NCBI GenBank assembly: GCA_002353205.1
Contig: DEJE01000056.1
Span: 12,710 to 76,709, forward strand
From: Prevotella sp. UBA2756
Lineage (GTDB): Bacteria > Bacteroidota > Bacteroidia > Bacteroidales > Bacteroidaceae
Length of the DNA: 64,000 nucleotides
Direction: 5' to 3'
The translations under genes were made by a program, and so were the position numbers. A model generated the notes under the pieces. It ran no database searches. It was not told the DNA's origin and saw only the letters and a program-made list of their open reading frames with translations. Of this stretch, positions 8,562 to 17,814 are shown in pieces; position 1 is the stretch's first letter, and the number at the start of each line of letters is the position of its first letter.

Positions 8562-10328
8562 TTACTTATACAACAACTCGCTCAGGTCGGTCGTGGCCGA
8601 GAAGGGCTTGATATTGCTTGTGCTCCCACTGGTGGTCTTGCTGGTGGGCTGGCTTGGTTCCATGCCTGCAGCGATGGCATCCTGAGGAATCTCGAGAGCT
8701 CGGCGCGGGTCGTTCCACGTCATGCGGATGGTGTCGTTCTGCACACCGGTAGAGGTGTTGTTTCCATAGACGTGGTAGTACTCCATACCCCAGCGCTTGA
8801 GGTCGAAGAAACGCTTTCCAGTGAAATTGGTCTCAAAGCGGCGCCAGTAATTCAGGCAGTTCATATAAGGAACAGCCTCGGCAGGAATGTTCCAGTTAGG
8901 ATCCATATTCTTCAGGAAGTCCCAATTCTCAAAGCAGTTGTAATTGGTGGCAACGCCGAAATAGCTATGGATGAGAGCATCGGTCATCGGCGTCATTTTA
9001 CCGTTAGCGACCAGCGTGGTCTTTGTCTTCTCAGAGAAGTTCATCGTACTCAGGTGGTAGGTGCAGAGGTCGTCGCTGGCTCCAGCCAAATCACCGAGGT
9101 TAATCTTTGCCTCCGCACGCTCTAACAGCAACTCCATCAGCGTGAACTCACGGCGGATGGTGTGAGCATAACCGATGCCGGCCACTTTGTCAGTGTACTG
9201 GAATTGCTCTCCGATCCATCCCGGTGCGAAGCCATAGTCACGCGAACCGAAGAGTCCCATCACCCAGATGGTGGCGTTGGCAGCCCAGTTTCTCCACATC
9301 GGCGTGTTATGGTAGTAGATTTCACGGGCAACCAGTCCACCCTGCTCATAGCGATAGCGCGATTTGCGGAAGATGGTGGAATAGGTATCGATGAGCATCA
9401 GGTTGTTAAAATCGTAAGGCGTCTGCCACACCGTAGCAAAGTCGCTCAGGTAAGAGCAGTCGTCCAATGGAGCATAGTCGAAGAACTTCGGCACGAGCTG
9501 AGCGTTATCAGTGCCCAGCACCATGTTTGCCTGCTCAACAGCTTTGCTCCACTGGTGCGTGAACAGATAGACGCGAGCCGCGAAGGCATGGGCAGCCTCT
9601 TCATTGAAATGCCATTTTGGCTTTTCGTAGTTGATGTTACTGATATACTTCAGACCTTCTTCCATGTCTTCGATGATCTTCTTGTAAGTATCAGTCACAT
9701 TACCACGAGAGTATTTGTCGTCAACCGTGTTGATGACACTGGTGATATAAGGAATACCAATGTCCTGCTTGCTGAGCTCATCTGTCTTATAGGCCTGCGA
9801 GAAGATGTTCACCAACATGAAGTGACAGTAGGCACGGATGAGCAGAGCTTCACTTCTCGCAGCCTGGAGTTTTGCCGACATCGGCTGTCCCTTGCTGACG
9901 AGCTCGTCGATGGCCTGCAACACTTCGTTGACGGAGTTGATGGTCAGGTAGGTGCTGGTCCACATTCCGCCGGGGGTATCGCTGGAAGTGGAAGACTTTA
10001 CAGGCTCGAAACGGTATAACTCGTCGTCCTGACGTCCAGAAGAAGCCAAATTATAGTGCGTCAGCTTCTGTTCGGCATCACTTGCAATGGGGTAATGCTC
10101 GGCGTTGAGGTCCATGATATTGTCGCTTGAGAGCTCGCAGAACCAACCGTAGTTGGAATCGGGATAAGAGCCCGACAGCAACATGATGATCTGATTCTCG
10201 GTGCTCAGCTCCACGCGGTCGTCTGGCTCCTTGTCGAGGAAATCGTTGCAGGAGACAAAGAGGAGCGAAGAAAGTGAGAGGAATCCGATCTTCTTCACCT
10301 TATTATATATATATGCTTTTTTCATCAT
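8562..10328 (-). CDS. SusD/RagB family surface lipoprotein (importer lid)
   Basis: About 588 residues from the chosen start MMKKAYIYNK, which directly precedes a normal signal peptide; an in-frame ATG eight codons upstream is possible but adds no signal-like sequence. The lipobox is LLFVSC, then NDFLDKEPDDR, the classic SusD start. Tetratricopeptide-like helical segments and the LLERAEAKINLGDLAGA block follow, then the C-terminal W-D-D/N-D-P-R-R-A-L-type region. Known for the family: an outer-membrane lid that binds ligand over the SusC barrel. Pairing with a zinc metallohydrolase lipoprotein points to peptide rather than simple glycan uptake (inference). It lies about 38 bp after the SusC stop. 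Confidence 0.92.
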   Translation of the reverse strand: MMKKAYIYNKVKKIGFLSLSSLLFVSCNDFLDKEPDDRVELSTENQIIMLLSGSYPDSNYGWFCELSSDNIMDLNAEHYPIASDAEQKLTHYNLASSGRQDDELYRFEPVKSSTSSDTPGGMWTSTYLTINSVNEVLQAIDELVSKGQPMSAKLQAARSEALLIRAYCHFMLVNIFSQAYKTDELSKQDIGIPYITSVINTVDDKYSRGNVTDTYKKIIEDMEEGLKYISNINYEKPKWHFNEEAAHAFAARVYLFTHQWSKAVEQANMVLGTDNAQLVPKFFDYAPLDDCSYLSDFATVWQTPYDFNNLMLIDTYSTIFRKSRYRYEQGGLVAREIYYHNTPMWRNWAANATIWVMGLFGSRDYGFAPGWIGEQFQYTDKVAGIGYAHTIRREFTLMELLLERAEAKINLGDLAGASDDLCTYHLSTMNFSEKTKTTLVANGKMTPMTDALIHSYFGVATNYNCFENWDFLKNMDPNWNIPAEAVPYMNCLNYWRRFETNFTGKRFFDLKRWGMEYYHVYGNNTSTGVQNDTIRMTWNDPRRALEIPQDAIAAGMEPSQPTSKTTSGSTSNIKPFSATTDLSELLYK

Positions 10329-10366
10329 AATTCGTATTCTTTTAAAATCCAATCAAAAAACATGCT

Positions 10367-13300
10367 TTAGATTCCCAGACGAACGGTCAAGGTGAACTGC
10401 TTAGACAGCGGCGTTGCCACACCACCCGAGTTGACGAACTCAGGATCCTGTCCGTTCAGCTTCTTGTCTGCATAAATCAGGAAGAGATTGGTAGCGTCGA
10501 GCTTCAGAGAGGCAGAGGAAAGACCGATCTTGTTGGCGAACTTCGGTGAGAAATCGTAAGTCAGCGAGATGTCCTTCATACGGATGAAACCACCGTCAGC
10601 CACACGGGCTGTAGAGTAGTTGTATGCGTTATAGGCATAGCCCAGATAGTTGTCCTTATAATTCTGACGGACAGAAGCGATGGCCGGGATGTCGGTCAGG
10701 TTCTCGTCGCCGGGCTGCACCCAACGGTTCTTGAACTCCTTCGGCATGGCTGCCAGATCGCTATAGCTGGACGAGAAGACGGGATCAAGACGAAGCTTGT
10801 TGCCGAACGAATAGGTGATGAAGACGTTCAGACGCCAGTTCTTCCAGCGGAACATGTTGTTCAGACCACCCGTAATGGTTGGTTCTGACGGTCCTTCGTA
10901 CACCAGATGGTCAAGACGCTCATACTCCTGGAAGTAAATGTCGCTCGTGGTCTTCACGCCACTCTCGTTGATTACCTGCGGAATACCTTCATCGTTCAGT
11001 CCCTGGAACTGGAACGAGAACAAAGCGCGATGCGGATAGCCTTCACGTGCGTAACCGTTCGAAGAAACGAGGTCGATGACACGCGATACAGACATCAGGT
11101 CGGTAATCTCAGTGTGGTTGTAAGCGAAGGTAAGGTCGGTGCTCCAAGTGAAGTCCTTTGCACGAATGTTCGTGGAAGAAATGGTAGCTTCCACACCATG
11201 AGACTTCATCGAAGCGACGTTAGAATACTGACGACCGATGATCTGGCCGTAGTAGTAACCCATCAGGTCGAAGTTGTCGCGCCAGTAAGCATCGGTAACG
11301 ATATTGATACGGTTGTTCAGGAAACCGAGATCGATACCGACGTTGAACTCGTGCTTCTTCTCATAAGTAAGGTCCTTGTTACCAAGACTTGACTGATAGA
11401 GGGCCAGCTCCTGCTGGTCGCCCTGCGGGCGCCACATGTTGGTGGAACGGAAGATCGGCTTGGCATTGGATGCAGCAGTCTGCTCACCTACGAGTGAGTA
11501 GCTCAGACGAAGCGTAGCGTGAGACATGGCGTAGTTGGTCTTTTCTGCCCAACGCTTGAAGAAAGGTTCCTCGTGAACGTTCCACGATGCTGAGACATTC
11601 CATGTCGGCAGCCAGCGGCTCTGACGGCTCTTACCCAGCTGGTTTGAACCGTCGTAACGTGCCGTGAAGTTGGCAGAATAGCGGCCTTTGTAAGAATAGT
11701 TCACGTTGCCGAAGTAAGCCAGACGGCGGTTCCATGAACGTGAGAAAGAAGTAAGGTCTGTTCCTTCCTCCTTGGCCTGTTTGAAGAAGTCAGGCGTGAT
11801 GGTGACGATACGGTTCATGTTGTAGTTCACACCGTAGTCCTGATGCTCACGTGCGTCGTAGTCGGCGCGGTTGGCTTCCATACCTGCGAGGGCGCTGAAG
11901 ATGTGCGTCTCCTCGTCGTTAACAGACCATACATGGTTGTAGTTCACTGTTCCACGGAAGTCAAGCTGCTTCACCTCGTTAAGATTCTCTATGAAGATAC
12001 CTCCCGCTGGCATCACTGAGATGGGCAGTGAGTTGGGTTTGTCGGGATCACTGTAGAGGTAAGGGTTCGAATACATGATGTTCGGGTTGTCAACACCAGC
12101 GCGGTAAGCCTCGGCCTGGTTTGAACTGTCCCTGATGGAGTGATCACGTGCCGAACGGTTGATACGGTATGAGCCAAGGAGGTTGACAGAAAGGCCGGTA
12201 AGCGGCTTCCACTCCAATTCACCTTGGAACTTCAGGTCCATCACGTTGATATCAATATAGTTGTTGTCCAGCTCATGGAAGATGCTGAACGGAGCGTAGT
12301 TACGCGTATACATCTGATAGGGATCCAGCGTACGGCTGGTATTCAGTGCGTAACTGAAGGGGTTGATGTCGAAAGAACGGCTGACAGCACCCGAAACGAC
12401 GTCGGTACTCTGATTCAGCGTACCGGGAGCCTGCTGGTCGCGGTAGCTACCGTTGGTACGCAGGGTGACGGTGAGGTTCTTCGACAAGTTGTAAGAAGCA
12501 TTGATGTTTGCTGTATAGCGCTGCACCTTCGAGTCCTTGGTCCATCCCGGGTCTACCATGGCAGAAAGCGAAGCATACATGCTTGACTTGTCGGTACCCG
12601 ACGAGATGCTGACAGAGTGTGTCTGCATGATATTGCTGTTGAAAAGCAGGTCGAACCAGTCGGTATTACGGAACTCTGCTTCCTGTAAGTACTTAGCCAT
12701 GGCGGCATCAGTGAACGGTAGCGAGAACGTTCCCGTCTGTTCGTTGTACTGATCCATCAGACCGTACATCTTTCCGTAAAGACCGGCTGAAGACGCGTTG
12801 GCTACCTGTGAGAACTCCAGCCATCCCTTGGCGGCCATTTCCTTGTAGATACCCATCTGCTCCTGCGAGTTCGAGATGTTGTAGTCGCGGTAGCTGGGCT
12901 TCATGCGGTAGGTGAACTCGCCCGTGTAGTTGATGGTGCTGTGTCCGGCGCGGCCTTTCTTTGTCGTCACGACAACCACACCCGACATGGCGCGGGCACC
13001 ATAGATAGAGGTTGCAGATCCGTCCTTCAGCACTTGGAAGCTCTCGATATCATCGGCGTTCAGACCGGCAATAGCGTTGGAAATCAGCGTTGTAGCGTCA
13101 CCCGACGACAGATCGTCGGCCGACACGTTCACGGCATCCTCCATGATCACACCGTCGACCACCCACAGAGGGCTCGACGAACCGTAGATTGACGTGGCAC
13201 CGCGCACGCGGATCTTCGGTGCCGTACCGAACGTGCTCGACACGTTCTGCACCGACACACCGGCGGCTCGGCCTTCCAGCGCACGGCTGACGTCGGCCAC

Positions 13301-13702
13301 ACCGTCGAGCTTCGCCTTCTCGGCGTCCACCTTCGTTGTGGCACCGGTGAACAGGCGCTTGTCCATCTTCTGGATACCCGTCACCACCACCTCGTCGAGC
13401 TGCTGTGCTGCTCCGTCGGGGTAGAGGGTGATCTTCAGGTTCTGTCCGCCCTTCACGGTTTCTGTTTTCATGCCGATGTAGCTCACGACGAGCTGGGGGT
13501 TCTTGTGACTGGTTGTCAGCGAGAACTTACCCTCGATGTCGGTCGCAACACCTTGGCGTGTGCCTTTCACGAGTACTGAGGCTCCGATGATCGGTTCGCC
13601 GTCTTCTGAAGAGACGACGGTACCTGACAGCGTAGTCTGAGCCATGGCTATCCCCAGAGAGAGGAATAGGCATGCTAATGTAAAAATCAGTCTCCTTCTC
13701 AT
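10367..13702 (-). CDS. SusC/RagA family TonB-dependent outer-membrane importer
   Basis: 1111 residues, a usual length for the family. Signal peptide MRRRLIFTLACLFLSLGIAMA; then a carboxypeptidase-regulatory-like domain (LSGTVVSSEDGEPIIGASV, residues about 24-100); then the DEVVVTG TonB box region near residue 104; then the plug (IRVRGATSIYGSSSPLWVVDG, YGARAMSGVVVVTTKKG); and finally a C-terminal beta barrel ending LTVRLGI. First gene of a five-gene operon, preceded by a clear Bacteroidetes promoter. It transports the ligand bound by the following SusD across the outer membrane using TonB energy. The ligand is not readable from sequence. Confidence 0.95.
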   Translation of the reverse strand: MRRRLIFTLACLFLSLGIAMAQTTLSGTVVSSEDGEPIIGASVLVKGTRQGVATDIEGKFSLTTSHKNPQLVVSYIGMKTETVKGGQNLKITLYPDGAAQQLDEVVVTGIQKMDKRLFTGATTKVDAEKAKLDGVADVSRALEGRAAGVSVQNVSSTFGTAPKIRVRGATSIYGSSSPLWVVDGVIMEDAVNVSADDLSSGDATTLISNAIAGLNADDIESFQVLKDGSATSIYGARAMSGVVVVTTKKGRAGHSTINYTGEFTYRMKPSYRDYNISNSQEQMGIYKEMAAKGWLEFSQVANASSAGLYGKMYGLMDQYNEQTGTFSLPFTDAAMAKYLQEAEFRNTDWFDLLFNSNIMQTHSVSISSGTDKSSMYASLSAMVDPGWTKDSKVQRYTANINASYNLSKNLTVTLRTNGSYRDQQAPGTLNQSTDVVSGAVSRSFDINPFSYALNTSRTLDPYQMYTRNYAPFSIFHELDNNYIDINVMDLKFQGELEWKPLTGLSVNLLGSYRINRSARDHSIRDSSNQAEAYRAGVDNPNIMYSNPYLYSDPDKPNSLPISVMPAGGIFIENLNEVKQLDFRGTVNYNHVWSVNDEETHIFSALAGMEANRADYDAREHQDYGVNYNMNRIVTITPDFFKQAKEEGTDLTSFSRSWNRRLAYFGNVNYSYKGRYSANFTARYDGSNQLGKSRQSRWLPTWNVSASWNVHEEPFFKRWAEKTNYAMSHATLRLSYSLVGEQTAASNAKPIFRSTNMWRPQGDQQELALYQSSLGNKDLTYEKKHEFNVGIDLGFLNNRINIVTDAYWRDNFDLMGYYYGQIIGRQYSNVASMKSHGVEATISSTNIRAKDFTWSTDLTFAYNHTEITDLMSVSRVIDLVSSNGYAREGYPHRALFSFQFQGLNDEGIPQVINESGVKTTSDIYFQEYERLDHLVYEGPSEPTITGGLNNMFRWKNWRLNVFITYSFGNKLRLDPVFSSSYSDLAAMPKEFKNRWVQPGDENLTDIPAIASVRQNYKDNYLGYAYNAYNYSTARVADGGFIRMKDISLTYDFSPKFANKIGLSSASLKLDATNLFLIYADKKLNGQDPEFVNSGGVATPLSKQFTLTVRLGI

Positions 13703-13768
13703 AAATCTTATTAAACTATTTTTTTTGTATTATTATTCACAACGATAGGTGGTACGCATTCAGATTTG

Positions 13769-13800
13769 CAAATATACGAGTTTTTTCTAAAACCTGCAAA
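13769..13800 (-). promoter_or_regulatory. Bacteroidetes-type promoter of first SusCD operon
   Basis: On the minus strand, TTTG (13797-13800) and TATATTTG (13769-13776) are separated by 20 bp, matching the -33/-7 consensus. The start of transcription would fall about 60 nt before the SusC ATG. Confidence 0.65.
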
Positions 13801-14040
13801 ATATTGCCCATAAAACTGAAATTTTAGCAAAAAAATATGCAAATATTTAACAAATCTGGCTTTTCGATTATCAAAAAACGACGAAAGAATAAATATTAAG
13901 TGTCAGAATGACATTCGTTTTTGCATGCTTTTTTCTTGCATTTCAGTCATCGGCCGAATGTCTGTTCGTCTGTCTTCTGTTGGCTGAAAAGTGTATTTAT
14001 TCTGCTTCGGGAGTCGTCTCGGGATGCAACATCAATTGTC

Positions 14041-14128
14041 TTGCCGTGCAATTCAAATTGTTTTGCCGCGCAATTCAAATTGTTTTGCCGCGCAATTCAA
14101 ATTATTTTGCAGCGCAATTTAAATTGTG
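14041..14128. repeat. 22-bp tandem repeat, locus A (four copies)
   Basis: Four contiguous 22-bp units start at 14041, 14063, 14085 and 14107, and a fifth begins at 14129. The unit reads TTGCCGCGCAATTCAAATTG plus TT. Each contains a palindrome-like core CAATTyAAATTG, perfect in the fourth copy (CAATTTAAATTG). The same period and core recur near 26.3 kb and 60.8 kb. The surrounding gap 13703-14350 has no supported gene; short open frames there are made of the repeat itself. Confidence 0.9.
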
Positions 14129-14245
14129 TTGCTGACCGACGTGAGCGTTCTTGCAAGTTATAATCGCCGTTCCGGCCGCTCAGAACGGCCGTTCGGGCAA
14201 GATTCCCGGCGGCTTTCGGCATAAGCAGATGCTTTGCGCTGGCCG

Positions 14246-14288
14246 TGAAAAAATGAGTCCCACGTGACATCAACGTCAGGTGGGACTC
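14246..14288 (-). terminator. Terminator of second SusCD operon
   Basis: GAGTCCCAC (14255-14263) pairs with GTGGGACTC (14280-14288), extended by an inner TGAC/GTCA after a one-base mismatch. On the minus strand the stem is followed by a T-run (A-run at 14248-14253 on plus). It lies 62 bp past the stop of the lipoprotein gene. Confidence 0.8.
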
Positions 14289-14350
14289 TCATCTCAAATA
14301 AGAATGTTTTTACATGAGAAGGTTATTTCGTTGTGATTACACAACGATGA

Positions 14351-16123
14351 TTACTTCACACGCTCGTTGCTGCCGGTCATGATGAATGTCCTTCTGGCAG
14401 CAGCTTTCTTCGCATTGCCGTTCTTCGGCGTGAACTTGCTCTTGGCAGAAGCCTTGGCCATCAGCTTGGCTGCTGCTTCGCCCGTCAGGGTGAAGGTGTC
14501 CTGCTCGTAGGCCCATACACCGTCGTAGTCATGGTACGTCAGGTTGAAGTAGAACACGCCTTTCTCGTAGTAGCTCGGCAGGTCGGCAGCGCCGTAGGTC
14601 TTGATGTCGGTGACATAGATCATGCCCCATTTCTCGTCGACGAATCCCGTCTCGACGTCTTCTACCACCACAGTTCCGTCATCGTTCATGGTGAAGACGA
14701 GTCCGGTCTCGCTCTCGCACCACGGTGCGATGCGGTAGTGGTTCTCGTCTTGGTCGCTCTGGTAGAGCGTCAGTCCTTCGGCTGTGGTGGTCTGGTCGAA
14801 GAAGATGGAGCCATCCTGTGCGTAGCTCTTGGCTCCGTAGACGTAGTCTCCGACATATACGGGCGTCCATGTCTCCTCCGTCTGGCTGCTGGGCTGGAAC
14901 TTGAACATGAAGTATGTGCTTGCCACTTCATTGTCGTCGGCGTCGTAAGCTACGACGATGAGGTAGTACTTACCTGCATCGGTGAGCTGCTGTCGGATGG
15001 TGGAAGTGCCGCGGATGACATTGCTTTCGATGGTTCCGTCCTGTATTCCCTTATACACACTCTCGATGCTGTCGGCGCTGTTGGTGATGTACCAGCGAGC
15101 GCTGGCCACGTCTTCACCCAGTGTGATGGTGCCTTCGGCAAAGTCAACGTCGTCGGTCGAGGTGAATCGTCCGTCGTAGTTGAATTCGATCGAGTAGTCT
15201 TTCGGCTCGTATCCGGGGAAGAGGATGACGATGGCAGCATCTTCGGCGGTGGCGTTCCAGCCGCCGATGCCGTCCATGTAGTAGAATGGTGCAAGGTGGA
15301 TCTCACCGGGCAGTCCGTTCTCCTGATAAGCCACCACGCGGCTCTTGGTCCAAGTGTCGGGCGTCGGTGTGCTCTTGAAGCCCGTTGACGGGTGGTATAG
15401 CATCACGTCGGCGTCGTAGTTGGTGTTGTGATAACCGGTGTTGGTGTCGCTGAAGAACACGGTGTTCTCCTCGGTGATGGTCTGTCCGCCCAGTTGGTCG
15501 CCGGGCTTGAGGATGGTGATGTCGATGAACTCCGATCCGGCATAGTCCTCACCCCTTGTCTCGTTGCTGATGCCGTCGTAGGGACGCATGATTCTGAAGA
15601 CGTTGGGTGTGTTCGTGTTCTGGTAGATTTCCACCGTTGTTGCCAGTCCGAAGTAGTAGAGGTCTTGCAGCTCACCTTCGCCGAGGAACTTCAGTGGCGA
15701 GGGAACGCCGGCCTGGAAGGTGTAGGTGGAGAGTCCGTAGGGCGTTGTGTAGCTCTCGTCGCCGATGGATATCGTGACGGTCTTGAAGTCGTCGTAGGTG
15801 AAGTCGGCGGGATTGTAGCCGACGGTGATGTTCTTCGAGTCTTCACCGGCCGCAAAGGCGACGGATGTGGGAATCTTAAACAATCCGCTGGGATCGCTGA
15901 CATTCAGGTTGATGGTAGCGGCCTCGGTAGTGACATAGCGGTTGATCTTGATGTCGAAGGTGTTGCTGCTCTCGGAGAGACTCACCTGAGATTTGAGGTC
16001 TTTGCTGAAGAATACCTGCTGACCGGCAACCGTGGCAGCCTCGTAGTCGTAGTCCTTGGTGCACGAAGCGAGTCCGAGCACGGCGAGCACGAGCAGTACG
16101 CTATATTTGAATGCTGTATTCAT
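14351..16123 (-). CDS. SusCD-operon surface lipoprotein with Calx-beta-like N-terminal region
   Basis: 590 residues. Signal peptide with lipobox LGLASC at about residue 22, followed by TKDYDYE. Residues about 40-125 (INRYVTTEAATINLNVSDPS, then a G-E-D-S-K-N-I-T-V block) resemble the Calx-beta/Ig-like N-terminal modules of PUL lipoproteins. The rest is all-beta without a catalytic motif I recognise. The last ~35 residues are unusually basic (KASAKSKFTPKNGNAKKAAA and on), unlike the acidic body. It is the third gene after SusC and SusD (54-bp gap) and ends at a terminator, so it probably acts as the extra ligand-binding lipoprotein of that importer (SusE/SGBP position). Family name not certain. 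Confidence 0.72.
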   Translation of the reverse strand: MNTAFKYSVLLVLAVLGLASCTKDYDYEAATVAGQQVFFSKDLKSQVSLSESSNTFDIKINRYVTTEAATINLNVSDPSGLFKIPTSVAFAAGEDSKNITVGYNPADFTYDDFKTVTISIGDESYTTPYGLSTYTFQAGVPSPLKFLGEGELQDLYYFGLATTVEIYQNTNTPNVFRIMRPYDGISNETRGEDYAGSEFIDITILKPGDQLGGQTITEENTVFFSDTNTGYHNTNYDADVMLYHPSTGFKSTPTPDTWTKSRVVAYQENGLPGEIHLAPFYYMDGIGGWNATAEDAAIVILFPGYEPKDYSIEFNYDGRFTSTDDVDFAEGTITLGEDVASARWYITNSADSIESVYKGIQDGTIESNVIRGTSTIRQQLTDAGKYYLIVVAYDADDNEVASTYFMFKFQPSSQTEETWTPVYVGDYVYGAKSYAQDGSIFFDQTTTAEGLTLYQSDQDENHYRIAPWCESETGLVFTMNDDGTVVVEDVETGFVDEKWGMIYVTDIKTYGAADLPSYYEKGVFYFNLTYHDYDGVWAYEQDTFTLTGEAAAKLMAKASAKSKFTPKNGNAKKAAARRTFIMTGSNERVK

Positions 16124-16177
16124 AATTTCCTTTAATGATGTGTTCTTGATTATCTCTGTTGTTCTCTTGGCCCACGG

Positions 16178-17770
16178 TTACTCTTTCCACGGTGTGTAGC
16201 AGTCGGTGGGGTCGGGATTGTTGAAGTGGTTCACGGCCGAGTTGTTGTTCTCCTCGGTCTGCACGATCACAAGGTTCATCCACGCCGGGCGGCGGGTGGT
16301 GTTCAGACGGGCGGTGTCGTAGAAGTTGGTGCCTGCGTATCCGCGTGTGACGGGCATGTCGAGGCGCTTGATGTCGAAGAAGGTCAGGCCTTCACCCCAC
16401 AGTTCCACACGCTTCTGGAACACGATTTCTTCCACGATGTCGGTTCCGCTGAAGGCGTACTTGCTGTCGCGGTAGGTCTTCATGAAGCTTTCCAGCAGGG
16501 CTTGTCCGCGCGCTGCATCCTGATGGGCGGCAGCCTCGGCCTCGATGAAGTACATCTCCTCGACGCGCATCAGCGGGAACTGGGTGGCCGATCCCACCTG
16601 GTACTCTTCAACGTTACCCTGTGCGGGGCGGAACTTCAGCGATGCATACTCGGGCAGCGAGGCTCCGAAGGCTTCGTCGAGATAGCTTTCCTGGCCTGCC
16701 AGGGCACCGCCCTCGGGAGCCTTCCACAAGAGTTTGCGGAAGTCGGTGTCGCTGATGCGTGCGTACATGCTGGCATCGATCATGCTCATCGGGCCGGCAG
16801 CGGCATAGCCATACTGTGCTTCGTTCGACATCCATGCCGTCCAGTTCGCGATACCTGTCTGCACCTGGGAATCCTCGCTGGTGAGTTCGGAGGCGAGCAT
16901 CCATTTGATATCGGTGTTGAAGCCCGTTGCCTTGTCGAGGCAGTCGGCCTTGGTCATCACGCTGCCGCTGGTGGCATTGATGGCCAGACGGGCGTATTTC
17001 TCGGCGTTGGCATAGTCGGCGAGCCACATGTAGTAGCGCGCTTTCAGTCCGTAGACGACATCGAGGTGAGGCATCACCTTGCTGCTGATGGTGAGCTTGC
17101 TGATGTTCTTCTCGGCATTGTCGAGGTCGCTCAGGATGAATTCGGCCATCTGCTGGCGGGTGGCACGCGGGTTGTTGCGCACCTGTTCCTCGGTGGTCTC
17201 GTTGGTGACGATGGGAACGGTGAGGCCGCTGACGTCGTTCTTGTCCTCATTGGTGCTCGTCGTGCCGTCGGTGGGCAGGTATTCGAACATCTGGGCCAAG
17301 TCGAGATAGGCCAGTGCGCGGTAGGCATAGCCGGCGGCCTTCATGCCCAGCTGGGCGTCGGTGGCCGTTTCCTCGTTCACGGCGTTGATCACGCCGTTGG
17401 TGGTCTGAATGAGTTTGTAGGAGTAGTTCCAGATATACTGCCCGATGGCGTAGGTCTTACCCTGGTTCTTGTTGGTCTCCCACGAGCTGAAATGGTCGTA
17501 GCTGCTGTAGACGATCGGCATGTCGCCGGTCATCACGTCGCGGATGTGCATGATGGCTCCGTAGCCCCAGCGATAGTGTCCGTTGTCGGCGTCCTCAGCG
17601 TTGATCTGCGCAGGGATACCAAAGAGCAGGGCTTCTGTTGCCTTCGAGCTTGATGTCGTTTCCTCTTCCGTTGCCACGCGGGTGTCGAATCCGTCTTCAA
17701 TGCAGCTGTAGTTGGCCAAGGCCAGCGAGAAAACGCCAAGCGTCAGGAATGACTTGAAATATCTTTTCAT
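16178..17770 (-). CDS. SusD/RagB family surface lipoprotein
   Basis: 530 residues. Signal MKRYFKSFLTLGVFSLALAN with lipobox ANYSC and IEDGFDTR after it. The helical body has the SusD signatures GYAYRALAYLDLAQMFEYLP and, near the C terminus, RVEEMYFIEAEAAAHQ and LWGEGLTFFDIKRL. Role: lid and ligand-binding partner of the SusC encoded just upstream (44-bp gap). It is clearly diverged from the SusD at 8.6-10.3 kb, so the two importers probably take different ligands. Confidence 0.92.
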   Translation of the reverse strand: MKRYFKSFLTLGVFSLALANYSCIEDGFDTRVATEEETTSSSKATEALLFGIPAQINAEDADNGHYRWGYGAIMHIRDVMTGDMPIVYSSYDHFSSWETNKNQGKTYAIGQYIWNYSYKLIQTTNGVINAVNEETATDAQLGMKAAGYAYRALAYLDLAQMFEYLPTDGTTSTNEDKNDVSGLTVPIVTNETTEEQVRNNPRATRQQMAEFILSDLDNAEKNISKLTISSKVMPHLDVVYGLKARYYMWLADYANAEKYARLAINATSGSVMTKADCLDKATGFNTDIKWMLASELTSEDSQVQTGIANWTAWMSNEAQYGYAAAGPMSMIDASMYARISDTDFRKLLWKAPEGGALAGQESYLDEAFGASLPEYASLKFRPAQGNVEEYQVGSATQFPLMRVEEMYFIEAEAAAHQDAARGQALLESFMKTYRDSKYAFSGTDIVEEIVFQKRVELWGEGLTFFDIKRLDMPVTRGYAGTNFYDTARLNTTRRPAWMNLVIVQTEENNNSAVNHFNNPDPTDCYTPWKE

Positions 17771-17814
17771 GTTTTATTTCCTTTCTTTTACTTGATACTT
17801 GTGAACGTAGTGAA

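Noticed and set aside
14041..14128. Possible CRISPR array
   Set aside because: Units are contiguous with no spacers and no cas genes are present.
13908..14163. Small open frames over the 22-bp repeats
   Set aside because: Their peptides are just translated repeat units (AIQIVLPRN-type) and the period 22 is not a multiple of three.
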